NCBI GenBank assembly: GCA_023213395.1
Contig: CM041465.1
Span: 149,737,741 to 149,801,740 of the forward strand
DNA length: 64,000 nt
Direction of reading: 5' to 3'
Source: Cycas panzhihuaensis
Lineage: Eukaryota; Cycadophyta
Of the stretch, positions 22,493 to 32,112 are shown piece by piece. The notes below the pieces were generated by a model. That model did not search any database, was not told where the DNA came from, and worked only from the letters and a program-made list of their open reading frames with translations. A program made the translations under genes and the position numbers. Position 1 is the first letter of the stretch, and the number at the start of each line of letters is the position of its first letter.

Positions 22493-23600
22493 TCATGCAT
22501 AAAACTTTTTAAGGAATTTCCCATTAGCAGCTTTCTCAAATTCAAGCCCTTCTAGGGTGGCTATCCTGTAGGCACCATTATCGAGGGATTCGATAATGAC
22601 GAAAGGACCAACGCATCGGGGTTTGAATTTGGTCAAGCCATCATGGAGATACTCAAGCTTGAGGACGTGGTCCCCAGGAAATAAAGGACAAGAATGAAGG
22701 TGTTTAGCGTAGGTCCTTTGTGAGTGAGCTTTAGATGCCAAGTTAGCCTGATAAGTGGCTAAGCATCTCTCATCCAAAGCCTCGAGGTCCAAAAGGTGAG
22801 CTTGACGGATTGACTCTTCGTCGATGAGACGTCGAAGGGAGACTCGCAAGGAAGGAATCTCCACCTCTAGCAGGAGTACCACCTTGGTACTGTAGACCAG
22901 GGAGAACGGGGTCATTCCCATGGCGGAACGGATAGAGGTGTGGTAAGCCCACAAAGCGGAGGGTAGCTGAAGGTGCCAATCCTTTTGGGACTGAGCAACG
23001 ATTTTCTTGAGAATGTTGACGAGAGTCTTATTGAAAGACTCCACTTGGCCATTTGCCTGAGGGTAGTAAGGGGAGGAAGTCTTGTAAGAAATTTTGAACT
23101 TCTCACAAAGCTCATCCATTTCCTTATTACAGAAAGGAGTTCCATTGTCGGTGATTAGGACGTCTGGAATCCCAAAATGGCAAATGATGTGCTGGTAAAT
23201 GAACGTGGCTATCATTTTACCAGGGGTATTAATCAAGGGGATGGCCTTTGCCCATTTGGTGAAATACTCTGTGGCGGTCAAGATAAACTTGTGCTGCGAC
23301 GACGACGGTAGGGAGATAGTCCCAATGAGGTCTAGTCCCCACTGAGCAAAAGGCCATGGTGAAACAATAGGATGCAGGGCCTCAGAAGGCACATGGGAGA
23401 TGTTGGCATGTTCCTGACATCGCCAACATCTCAGAGCAAAGGCGTGAGTGTCCTTGAAAAGGGACGGCTAGAAATAGTCCATGCGAAGGATCCTCTGAGC
23501 TATAGACTGGCCCCCAAAGTGACCTCTACAAATACCGTGGTGGCATTTGTGAAGTACTTGGTTAGCTTCGTTAGTAGTGATGCAGCGGAGGAGGATCCCA
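22493..23600 (-). pseudogene. Element A integrase with H2C2 zinc finger
   Basis: Inserts the element cDNA. The zinc-binding region at about 23440-23600 shows HHGICRGHFGG and later CWRCQEH, with one stop between them (TGG to TAG; Trp in B). The core at 22740-23340 has the full triad: WGLDLIG, ITDNGTPF and NGQVESFNKT, with exactly 35 residues between second Asp and Glu (D35E). The C-terminal part has FPGDHVLKLEY and ends KFLKKFYA before a genuine stop at 22493. The 300-residue stretch from 23392 is free of stops. It is the same frame as RT and protease upstream. Confidence 0.9.
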
Positions 23601-23619
23601 TCGAAGGACCTCTTGTACA

Positions 23620-24346
23620 ATACCTCATCCATGAGGAGGTATTGCCTGGCAGAAGTCCAGATGTGAGATCTAACTTTACTACTAGCATCGAGGTGGTATT
23701 GCTGCTGTGTAAGATACTGCACTATATCACCATACCACTCATTGTCGATGAGTGGATGGGGAGAGACCCCCTGAATCGTCTGGATAGACTCATCAAGGAG
23801 AGAGTCATCAAGAGGGGTACCAAAGGAGTTAGGGATAGGGGCATCTATGAGTTGCTCGGCCACTACCATTTCCTTCTTTGATTTTCGGTTAATGATATGG
23901 AGGTTGAATTCTTGAAGCAGGATGGCCCACCGACTTGCTCTACCCGTCAAATCCGAACAAGTAAGCAAGTATCGTAAGGGATAGGATTGAACGATCACCT
24001 TGGTGATGTTGCCAAGTAAGTAGTATCTAAACTTCTTGGTCGCATGGACCAAGGAGAGGCACTCCTTCTTGGCAGGGGAATAGTTAAGTTCAGTGGCCAT
24101 GAGGGTACAGCTGATGAAATATATAGCTCTCTCAGTTCCTGAGTCATCCTCCTGAGCTAACATAGCGCCCAAGGACTCGTTAGTTGCCGAGGTGTATAGG
24201 ATGAAGGGCCTACCGAATCGAGCAGACACCAGCATAGGAGTGGAAGTAAGGGCTTCCTTAAGTCCTTCAAAGGCCTTTTGGGTCTTGTCAGACCAGGCAA
24301 AAAGAGCTCCCTTCTTCAATAGGTTCATGAGGGGTTTAGCACTCAC
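23620..24346 (-). pseudogene. Element A first (gypsy-type) RNase H, active site degenerate
   Basis: Gypsy RNase H following RT, recognised by LYTSATNESLGAMLAQ, RAIYFISCTL, NYSPAKKECLSLVHATKK and GRASRWAILLQEF. The first catalytic Asp (usually in a TDAS-type motif) is absent: the motif reads YTSA. The third acidic position is Tyr (VQSYPLRYLL), while B keeps Asp there. In the Tat lineage this RNase H is known to be degenerate, with an archaeal-type enzyme taking over, which fits the separate aRH near the 3' LTR. Same frame as RT, separated from it by one stop (CGA to TGA). Confidence 0.85.
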
Positions 24347-24406
24347 AGCGAAGTCTGCTAAGAAGCGCCTGAGAAAACTGAGCCTTCCTAGAAATGACTT
24401 AATCTG

Positions 24407-25504
24407 TCATTGAGTTCTAAGCGACGGCATGTCAAGGATTGCCCTGACCTTGTTAGGGTCAATCTGAATTCCTTGTTTGGATACAAAGAACCCAAGGAGT
24501 TTACCCGAGGTAACGGTAAACACACACTTGAGCAGATTTAAACTAACATGATACTTGCGGCATCGTGAGAAGATGGCACGTAAGTCAGATGGATGATGGG
24601 CCCTGACACAGGAGAGACCCATCATATCATCCATGAAGACCTCCAATGTGTTATCAATGAGGTCATGGAAAATGAAATGCATGGCTCTTTGGTAAGTAGC
24701 ACCTGCATTCTTAAGACCAAAGGGCATCGCCTTATAGGCAAAGGTACCCCAAGGTGTAGTGAAGGTCATCTTGTGGTGGTTTTTAGGAGAAATTTGAATC
24801 TGGTTATAACCAGAGAAGCCGTCCATTAGAGACATAACTTCAAATCCAACGGTGCGATCAATAATTTGATCGATAAAGGGGAGTGGGAAGTTATCCTTAG
24901 GACAAGCATTATTGATATCATAGAAATCGACACATATACGAATTGCCCCATTCTTTTTGGCAACGGGGACAATATTGGAGACCCATTTAGAGTAGTCAAT
25001 GGAAGTAATAAGCCCAGCATCCAGAAGCTTCTCAACCTCCATCTTGACGGTGGCTGAGAGCTTCGAGTGAAGGGGACGCTGCTTCTGGTGCATAGGGCAG
25101 GCGCCAAGAATGGTGGTGAGGTCATGAGTGACAATGGAGGAGTCAATTCCCTTCATATTAGTATAATCCCACGTAAACACGTCTCGAAACTCCTGAAACA
25201 GAAGGGAGTACTCCCTTATCTCATCAGGAGAACACTCCAACCCGACCTTAATGACCTTACTGGGGGCCAAGACTACGTCTTGGGTTGGCCCCATGCACAT
25301 GGCATTGCCCTCCTCGAAGTGGAGAGGGGCAAGGTCAACAGGAGGAGGTGAAATAGGAGACGGGATCGGATCGGCAAGTGTGGATCCAATCGCAAGGACC
25401 TTCTGGTGACCAAGCCTGTGGTGACCAGAAGGTAAGTTGGGTGCAAAACCTACTAGGTGCTCAAGCAGGGCTTCATCATGCTCAAAGTAATCCACCCCAT
25501 GCAT
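24407..25504 (-). pseudogene. Element A reverse transcriptase
   Basis: Copies element RNA into cDNA. A 365-residue stretch without stops contains the RT palm: KKNGAIRICVDFYDINNACP, then the first Asp in MSLMDGFSGYNQI, then PFGLKNAGATYQRAM, then the double Asp in EVFMDDMMG, then KCVFTVTSGKLLGF. The YxDD-type motif is FMDD, and B also has FMDD, so this is a family trait and not damage. An acidic linker from the protease region (DESHDEDEDC and a Ser/Pro-rich stretch, 25570-25910) precedes it in the same frame. Confidence 0.92.
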
Positions 25505-26119
25505 GACCTTACTTCGAGTAGAGGAAGTACTAGAGGGAGTGGAAGCAACAGGACCATGATGGTCATCGGGTTACTCAACTTCCTTGCGAGACTCTGAAGG
25601 AGAGTCAAAAGGAGGCTCCTCGGAAGGAGCAAAAGGCAGCTCTTCGAAGCCATCACCCATGGGGGGTAATGAAGGAGAAGAACTGATGATGGGTGGGTCA
25701 ACATAAGTGATGACATGTGACACACAGGAATGGCTAGCCTCACCAACGAGAGAGGTTCTAAATAGAGATCTAAAACGAGACAGGTGCGACCTACTAATGC
25801 AGAGGAAAGAGACAGGGTGAAGACAATCCTCGTCCTCGTCGTGTGACTCATCATCACTAAATAAAGCGAGGTACCTGTAACTCCCAATGCCAATAGGGGC
25901 GAACCGCATGAGACTAGGAGAAGAAGATGTGGGATCTTCTTCAGATGGGTTAGGTATACCAATAGAGCAAGTTGAGGCGTGCGTAGAAGGACCTTAGTTT
26001 GCCGAATTGATGGAACAAGTTTATTTGATAAATGGGTGTTCGTGGGAAATCACTCTCATCCGTCTGTCATAGATGAATTTAAGTTATCCCCAAAGAGTCA
26101 AGCACACGGCTCCCATTTG

Positions 26120-26500
26120 GTCGAGCCATGGGCAACCTAGAAGGAGGTTGTAGTCAACGTCAGCGTCGAGGACTACAACATCGGCAAGAACAGTCTTGCC
26201 CTCAAGGGTGAGCGGAATTACAACAGATCCCAAAGCAGTCTTCTCGCTACCGTCATAACCTTAACATCGCTATGGAACAGGTTCCAAGGCAAAGATACCA
26301 AGCTCTTGCATGACACGCAAGGGCATGGCATTGATAGAAGAACCATTGTCAACAATAGTCCTTCGAAGGGTATAATCAGGCGTATCGATAGTGATAGTGA
26401 ATGGGAAGTTCCATTGGCATTCCCTTTCACTGGCGGGAAGAAGATCCTTAGGATTAAATGAAATAATGGGTCCACAACTTTGGGTAATGCCCAAAGCGTA
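26120..26500 (-). pseudogene. Element A retropepsin-type protease
   Basis: Aspartic protease that would cut Gag-Pol. The active site reads RRTIVDNGSSINAMPLRVM (Asp present, N in place of the usual S/T before G). The C-terminal hydrophobic strand DVDYNLLLGCPWLDQMGAV near 26130-26180 matches the gypsy ILGRPWL-type motif. Two stops in between (TAG and TAA) correspond to Trp and Gln in B. In frame with RT and integrase. Confidence 0.8.
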
Positions 26501-26639
26501 GACAGGCGCATCACTCGATCCTAAAGCTTCCAGGAGGAGGACCCACTACTGGGGACAACTCCTCAAAACGTCCATCAAGGACATTCCTGCATCAGCAGTA
26601 TGAAGCTCGTCCATGATGGAGAAGGGCTTACTCTTCGCA

Positions 26640-29151
26640 GTAGGCTAGGTAAGTGCCCTTCAAAAATCGTAACGACCTAGGCGTATAGGAATAGCCTTAG
26701 GAAAGAGAGGTATTTCTAGAGGAAGGTTCTCCAAAAGAGGGTCAGAAGGAGCGAAAGAAGAAGAAGCTCCTGTTGCTTCCTTGGTAGCCTGAGACCCCGT
26801 AAGGGCATAAGAAGGAGTTGCTTTAAGCAACTAGATCACCTTCTTCCCCTTATTCTGGGGCTGCGAAGGTGATGGGGTATGATGGCTAGGGAAATGAGAG
26901 GAAGAAGACGAGTTTCAGGCACCCTTCCCTTTGTCATAGGAAGGATGAGAATCAGGCGATCTTCCTCAGTTCCAGTTATTCTTGGTTTGGGTGTTACGAT
27001 CACGTTCCCCATGTTTAGGAAACAGATCCTTGTGAACTGGTTGGTCCAAATTAGGCCTTGAAGCCCGTTTGGGGGAAGAGTCGCATCAAGGGGCATCCTT
27101 AGGATGCTGGGCCCTACAACGCGAATCATCGTGGAAGCACTCCCCATGAATGAAACACCACTTCTTCTCAAGCGGAGGATCTAACCTTCTTGCTTGAGAG
27201 AACTGAGCGTTTCCATTCCTGGGGAGAGGAGCTTGAGTTGTTTGTTGGATGTAGGAGATGAAGGAGCCTGAAGCTTGAGTTCCTTCATCGTATACTCAAA
27301 CGAGCGTATGGCTGATGTGAGAGGGTCTAAAGTCCTCTCAGTGAGATGAGAGGAAGACCAGGTAGGTTGTGAAGGTTTGGTATCTTTGGTTGGAGGTGGT
27401 GCCTCACATCGTTGTGAGGGCTTAAGAGGTTTCTTGAGACTAGCTTAGATGTCAATAGCCTCCAACGCCAAACACTTGGCGATCGTGGAGTCGCATGTGG
27501 TCGCTCCTATTTTAAGGACTTCCACATGTACTTCGGGACGAAGTGCATTGACGAAGAGGTCTCGTTTCAACTCCTCGGGTAATGTTGCCTTAGTGGAGTG
27601 AAGCAAGTCATGAAATCACCGCATAAAGTCACGAATCATTTCATTGTAACCTTGTTTGAGCGAAAGGAGCGACTTCATTCTGCTCTCAAATGGACGAGCT
27701 ACATCAAAATAATTGATAAACTCATCCACCAATTGCTAGAATGAATGGATGGAGTGGGTAGGGAGACGGTAAAACCACTTAAGGGCATCACCCTGCAAGG
27801 ATCACGAGAATAATTTCGGTAAAATGTGGTCGTAAGCCCAGTAATCGATGCATGCCGTAGAAAATTATGCACATGCTCTGTTGGGTCTTGCAACGAAGTT
27901 CCATCGAATCTAGAAACTTCAGGGGGATGAGGTGGCAGATTGGTTCTTAATGCCTCAATGGATAGAGGTGTTGACCTAAAGTCCATGAAGGGGCATGCCC
28001 TTGCCTAGACCATAGGGTCAACGAATGATGTAGTGGGTAACGAACAAGGAGCGGATGGGGGTGGCATACCCATCCCTCCTTGAGGAAACGCCCCCTACTG
28101 GGAAGGGGCTTGGGGGTAGGTGCCTTGGAAGGGTGTCAGGTTCCCTTGCGAAGGCACAGTAAATGGGATTGTGCTGGACGATGGAAAAGATGGATGCAGA
28201 ACCGGGTTTTGCCCATATGGGCCACCCGTAGGTGGAGCAACCCCATATGGGTGTAACGGATCCACTCCATAAGCTAGGAGATGGCTTCCTCTACCCTGCC
28301 CCTAAGGTTGAGAAGTATACCCTGGGGGAACGTAGAAGGAAGCACTAACGTGTTGGTTTTAAGGGTGTGTGGGAGCGGGTCCCACATGACTAGTAGCCAA
28401 AAGGTTAGTAGGACCGACAGGCCTACTAGGAAAGGTATGTGCTACATTAGGGGATGGCACATTAGTTTGGCTAGGGATGGGTATGCTAACCTTTAATTAG
28501 GGGAAAGACATACCACGGAAAGATCCCGAAACACTAGGACCTCGGTGAGAAACGGAAGGTGCAACATGTGCCCCACTATAGGATAGGAAAGGAGCGGGAC
28601 ACATGCGTAGGAACAAAGGGATTGGTTGTCAAAGGAAGAGTAGATGAGGATAAGGCATGTAGGGGAGGAGAAGAAGAAGATAAGGCTCCTCCGTGAAGAT
28701 CATCCTCAAACCATCTAGGATGCGATTGGAAGTGTGTCACGCGACGACACTCGTTGAGAGCTTCAACTATGTCGACAGGAGGGGTTCCTATATACTCGTA
28801 AGAGGTAGTTGGAACCTTGAACGAAGTAGATCCCTTGGGACGCTCCTCATAAGAGTCACCGATTGAGTGGTAAGTCTCAAGAGGAATGGATCCTTCTACC
28901 GCATGGGTAGAGGGATGGACGTTGAGCAAGTGATGTTGGTCACTCAGGTAAAAAAGGGGGTCATCACCCTCCTGGGTGGACCCCGGAATAGAGGAAGGGA
29001 AATCATGGGTTTCCAAAGTTGCAGTGTGGTAGGCCCAATCAGAAGAGTATCCCTCCATAGTCAAATCAGAATCTGATAAAGGAAGAGGGTGATACTCGGG
29101 GTCTTCTAACAGTGGAGGTAAACCGCGCAAGCGATGAGAAAAGCGTTGCAT
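26640..29151 (-). pseudogene. Element A gag
   Basis: Structural polyprotein. From ATG 29151 a 191-residue stretch gives an acidic, Pro/Ser-rich N-terminus (ESDSD-type clusters, THFQSHPRWFEDDLHGG). A Gly/Pro/Tyr-rich spacer with stops follows (about 28000-28570). The capsid core is at 27240-27990: STPLSIEALRTNLPPHPPEV, RFDGTSLQDPTEHVHNFLRH and, after a frameshift near 27870, GDALKWFYRLPTHSI. The single knuckle at about 27125-27160 reads CFIHGECFHDDSRC, the C-x-x-H form usual in Tat gag. The N-terminal extension is long for a gypsy gag. Confidence 0.85.
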
Positions 29152-29305
29152 GCAAGGTCAACCAACAATGTTAGGAAAAAGAAAGGGTGATAAAGGCACA
29201 CGCGTTGGGGGCTGCCTAACGAAGAGATCAAAGTAGGTAAAAAAGGACCACAAAAAGGTAGCAAAACCAACGGAAGAGAGCAGAAACTAGCTCCCCTACT
29301 GGCAG

Positions 29306-29323
29306 TCCCCAGTATGGTCACCA
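29306..29323 (-). other. Primer binding site of element A
   Basis: On the minus strand TGGTGACCATACTGGGGA, one base after the 5' LTR. It has the TGGYGACC...TGGGGA form I associate with Ogre/Tat elements (tRNA-Arg-like); the tRNA was not checked. Confidence 0.7.
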
Positions 29324-29324
29324 G

Positions 29325-32020
29325 TGGATGCACATCTATGAGATAGCTACCTAACTACATAGGAATGGTAAGAGCAGTTGATAATATGATCGAGAAAGGG
29401 ACCTATAAGTAGGGCAAGTACCATGCAGGGCGCCCCGTGTGCTGGAGCGCGAGTTTGGGACCTGCAAATGGAATATAGCTACCAAAGGGTGATCCCCCCA
29501 CTTCGAACAAGAGGTGAGGAGGCGTAGGGTTAGCCTGGGTTGACCTAAGGGAAGGATCCTCCCACCCTTGGATGGCCGGAAGGGGAAGGAGAAAGACCTT
29601 CGAGGGTTTCCCTAGAGCAATAGGAAACAAGGAAGGATAGGCAAGTAGGCGGCCTATGGACGGGGTCACCTTAGTTATCCGGCTAAGTGGGGAACCAAGG
29701 GAACGTAAGAGAGATAACCCAAGGAGGTGGGTCAAGGTATGTGCGGGCAAACTAACCAAACAAACAACAAAGAGGGAGGGAAGTTTGCACGGCAAAAGGG
29801 AGGAAAAGGTGAGAGGGAAGGTTTCCTAAGACCTTTTCCTACGACAAAAGAAGATGCAAGCAATAAAGTAAATAAAGTATGAACCAAAGCAAGGTTGATT
29901 TCCTTTCTATTTCCAATGAGTTAATTACTACTATGTAAAGGAAATTCAAAAGGAAAGGGTGACAAAGTGGAGCGAGAGCGTGTACCCGGGACGGAAGCGT
30001 GTCGTAATGGTGGCGCTCCCAAGGGGCACGCGAAGCCACTCCATAAGGCACGGCTGGCGTGAAGAGTCGCAACGGATCATAACGATGGGCTTCCTTACCT
30101 TCTCTGGAAAAATACTGGAGTACCAAACTAAGAAAAGAAAGGGACCAAATACTAGCAATAAATAAAGTATGAAAGTACAACATGAATGGAAGTGCTTACC
30201 GGTAAAGGGAGAAAGGTCCTTTACGCTTTCCAAATACCTGCAAGTAAATGACAACCTCCCCCCTTTCTGAAGAAAGGGTGCTAACATACAATGGAAAGAT
30301 CCTAACAATACATGTCTATGTAAAACAAATATAAATTTAAACACGTATATGTTAGTATCAATACAATGATGATAATATGTAAAGGAGGATAACTAAAGTA
30401 AATGGAAAGTAACCGGTAAGCCTCGGAGTGGCCCACCTCCCACAAAGAATAACCCCAACCTCCCCCAAAAGCCACGACGTAGCGAGGGTAAGGCTAAGAG
30501 AGATGGCTGGAAATAGTAGTAAGAGAGTTGAAAGGAGCCAAAGAGGACCTACGGCAAGCCGGGGTGCTATGAAGAGCAAACCGGGCTGCCGGGAAAGGAG
30601 TTGGGTGAAGGACAAGCGGTTGGGACTTACATGTGTTGCCCAGACCAAAGCATAAGCCCTCAAACCAGCACTACAACGTGTGACAGCGCTGATTTCAGTG
30701 GCTAAGAAAGGCCCAACAAACCCTTGTTTGAGTGCCAAGGATAGCACGGGCCAAGAGGGAAGGTTTAGCGGGCTAAGAGCCACTTGAGGAGCGTGGAAGG
30801 TGGTACGGAATCCACCCAACTCTCTCCCAAACCCTATGCAACCCCTCTTTGCCATTGCCTTAAGCAATAAACGTAGGCAAGGAGGCACTAATGACAGGAG
30901 TAAAACAACCCAATACAAAGAAGAAAACAACCTTCAAAAACCCAAGCAAGAGGATAAGCAAAATAGGGCATCAATTGAATAAGAAAATAGCTCAAATCAA
31001 TGAATACCTGAGAAGAGGAGGGGAGGCTCTTGCCTCAGTCAAGGGCTATTAAGGAGAGGCTGAGAAATCAGTCGAGAAACTATGGAATAGTAGGCTTGGA
31101 ACCCTGCTAATGGAGTTGAAGGAAGAACACATGCACTTAGAACGCTTGATGGCTACCTGAGTAAGAATCCGCTAAGATCTCTCTAAAGGGGCCCTCTCCA
31201 AGGCGTGTGAAGGACTTGGAAGATGTCCTAGTCATACCAAAGGAGATCTGGGTGCTGGAGGAGAGGCACAGGTCTTGTAGCAGTAGTAAAGCAGCAGAGA
31301 ATAGCAGAGCATAGGGTGGTTTCCTTGAGGAGCAATCCAAAAAATGAACCAAAGATCTCAAAAATGAGTTAATGATGACTTAAATACCCAACCCAAACCC
31401 TAAAGTGAGCGATTAGGGCGCAGCTGGCAGCGAGTTAAGTCACGAGATATGTAGCAGTTTCGCAATAAATGTAAAATTGCCACGATAGATTTTTAAAAAA
31501 TAAATTAGAATAGTCATCCCATCGAAAATCTACTGCATCACAGACTTGTAGCAGATCGCGAATTGCAATGCAGATTCGCCGAGGCAAAACTGCCCGGACA
31601 CTGGTCAGGCAAATGACAAAAAAGGCTAATGGGGGGCTGAGACATCTACCCGAGGGCAAACAAGGCAACAAACGAGTCCAGAAGAGCAAAAATAGGATTC
31701 AAACAATGTGGCAAGTTAACCAAATAATGGTAGGTCATCACACGGGCAGAGGTGGAATAAGCCAAGTGGATCCTAGAGTGAGTAGGGCAAAATGCAGGAA
31801 GTGGAGTGGCCATCAGGGTGCCACACTTACTGGGAGTGTGCCCCCGCTATAGTCGTCATAGGCTAAATAAGTATAGACGAAGACAAAATCGTCTACAAGG
31901 TCACAAACATGCAAACATGCAAGCAAACACTCATAAAAAGAAAGCGATAATAAGGTGAGAAACATACATGCACCTACCTGAGTCGGTAATTCCGTATCCA
32001 TTCCTGGAAGCTAGGAAATA
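29325..32020 (-). repeat. Element A 5' LTR (2696 bp)
   Basis: Homologous to 15235-17941. Sense promoter: TATTTAAG at 31379-31386 with telobox AAACCCTAAA at 31395-31404 just upstream. The block at about 31517-31611, 130-230 bp upstream of the TATA box, does not align with the other LTR. Confidence 0.9.
31379..31386 (-). promoter_or_regulatory. TATA-like box of element A 5' LTR
   Basis: TATTTAAG on the sense strand, conserved in the 3' LTR. Confidence 0.55.
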
Positions 32021-32025
32021 GTTTG
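32021..32025. other. Right target site duplication of Tat element A
   Basis: GTTTG, versus ATTTG at 15230-15234. Confidence 0.75.
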
Positions 32026-32107
32026 CTAAAGCGAAAGGAGATCTAAGATGGAGAGCTGCAATGGAGGAAGAATATGGTTCTGTAATGAAGAATGATATGT
32101 GGGATTT
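32026..32107 (+). pseudogene. Island of copia pol between the two Tat elements
   Basis: This is the start of the copia reverse transcriptase, stranded between elements A and B. It reads LRWRAAMEEEYGSVMKNDMW, matching the copia motif W-x-x-A-M-x-x-E-x-x-x-[LI]-x-x-N-x-T-W that follows integrase. Upstream the frame connects across A to 15229 and downstream across B to 49269. Confidence 0.9.
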
Positions 32108-32112
32108 GGTTC
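32108..32112. other. Left target site duplication of Tat element B
   Basis: GGTTC, identical to 49264-49268. Confidence 0.88.

Larger units (their letters stand above)
15235..32020 (-). mobile_element. Tat-type Ty3/gypsy element A (16.8 kb)
   Basis: Two 2.7-kb LTRs and an 11.4-kb interior on the minus strand. Order in the sense direction: 5' LTR (29325-32020), primer site, gag, protease, RT, RNase H, integrase, an opposite-strand three-exon PMD gene, a second archaeal-type RNase H, purine tract, 3' LTR (15235-17941). Large size, a second RNase H of archaeal type and an extra antisense ORF are features known for the Tat lineage. LTRs differ by about 5% in the parts I compared by eye. All coding parts carry stops, so it is not autonomous now. 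Confidence 0.9.

Noticed and set aside
23372-23881. 169-residue + strand frame opposite integrase and RNase H
   Set aside because: Antisense shadow of well-defined pol domains with no motif of its own.
22493-26500. Endogenous pararetrovirus (Caulimoviridae) as source of the RT
   Set aside because: An integrase with D35E follows RT, and LTRs, target duplications, purine tract and primer site are present; this is a Ty3/gypsy element.
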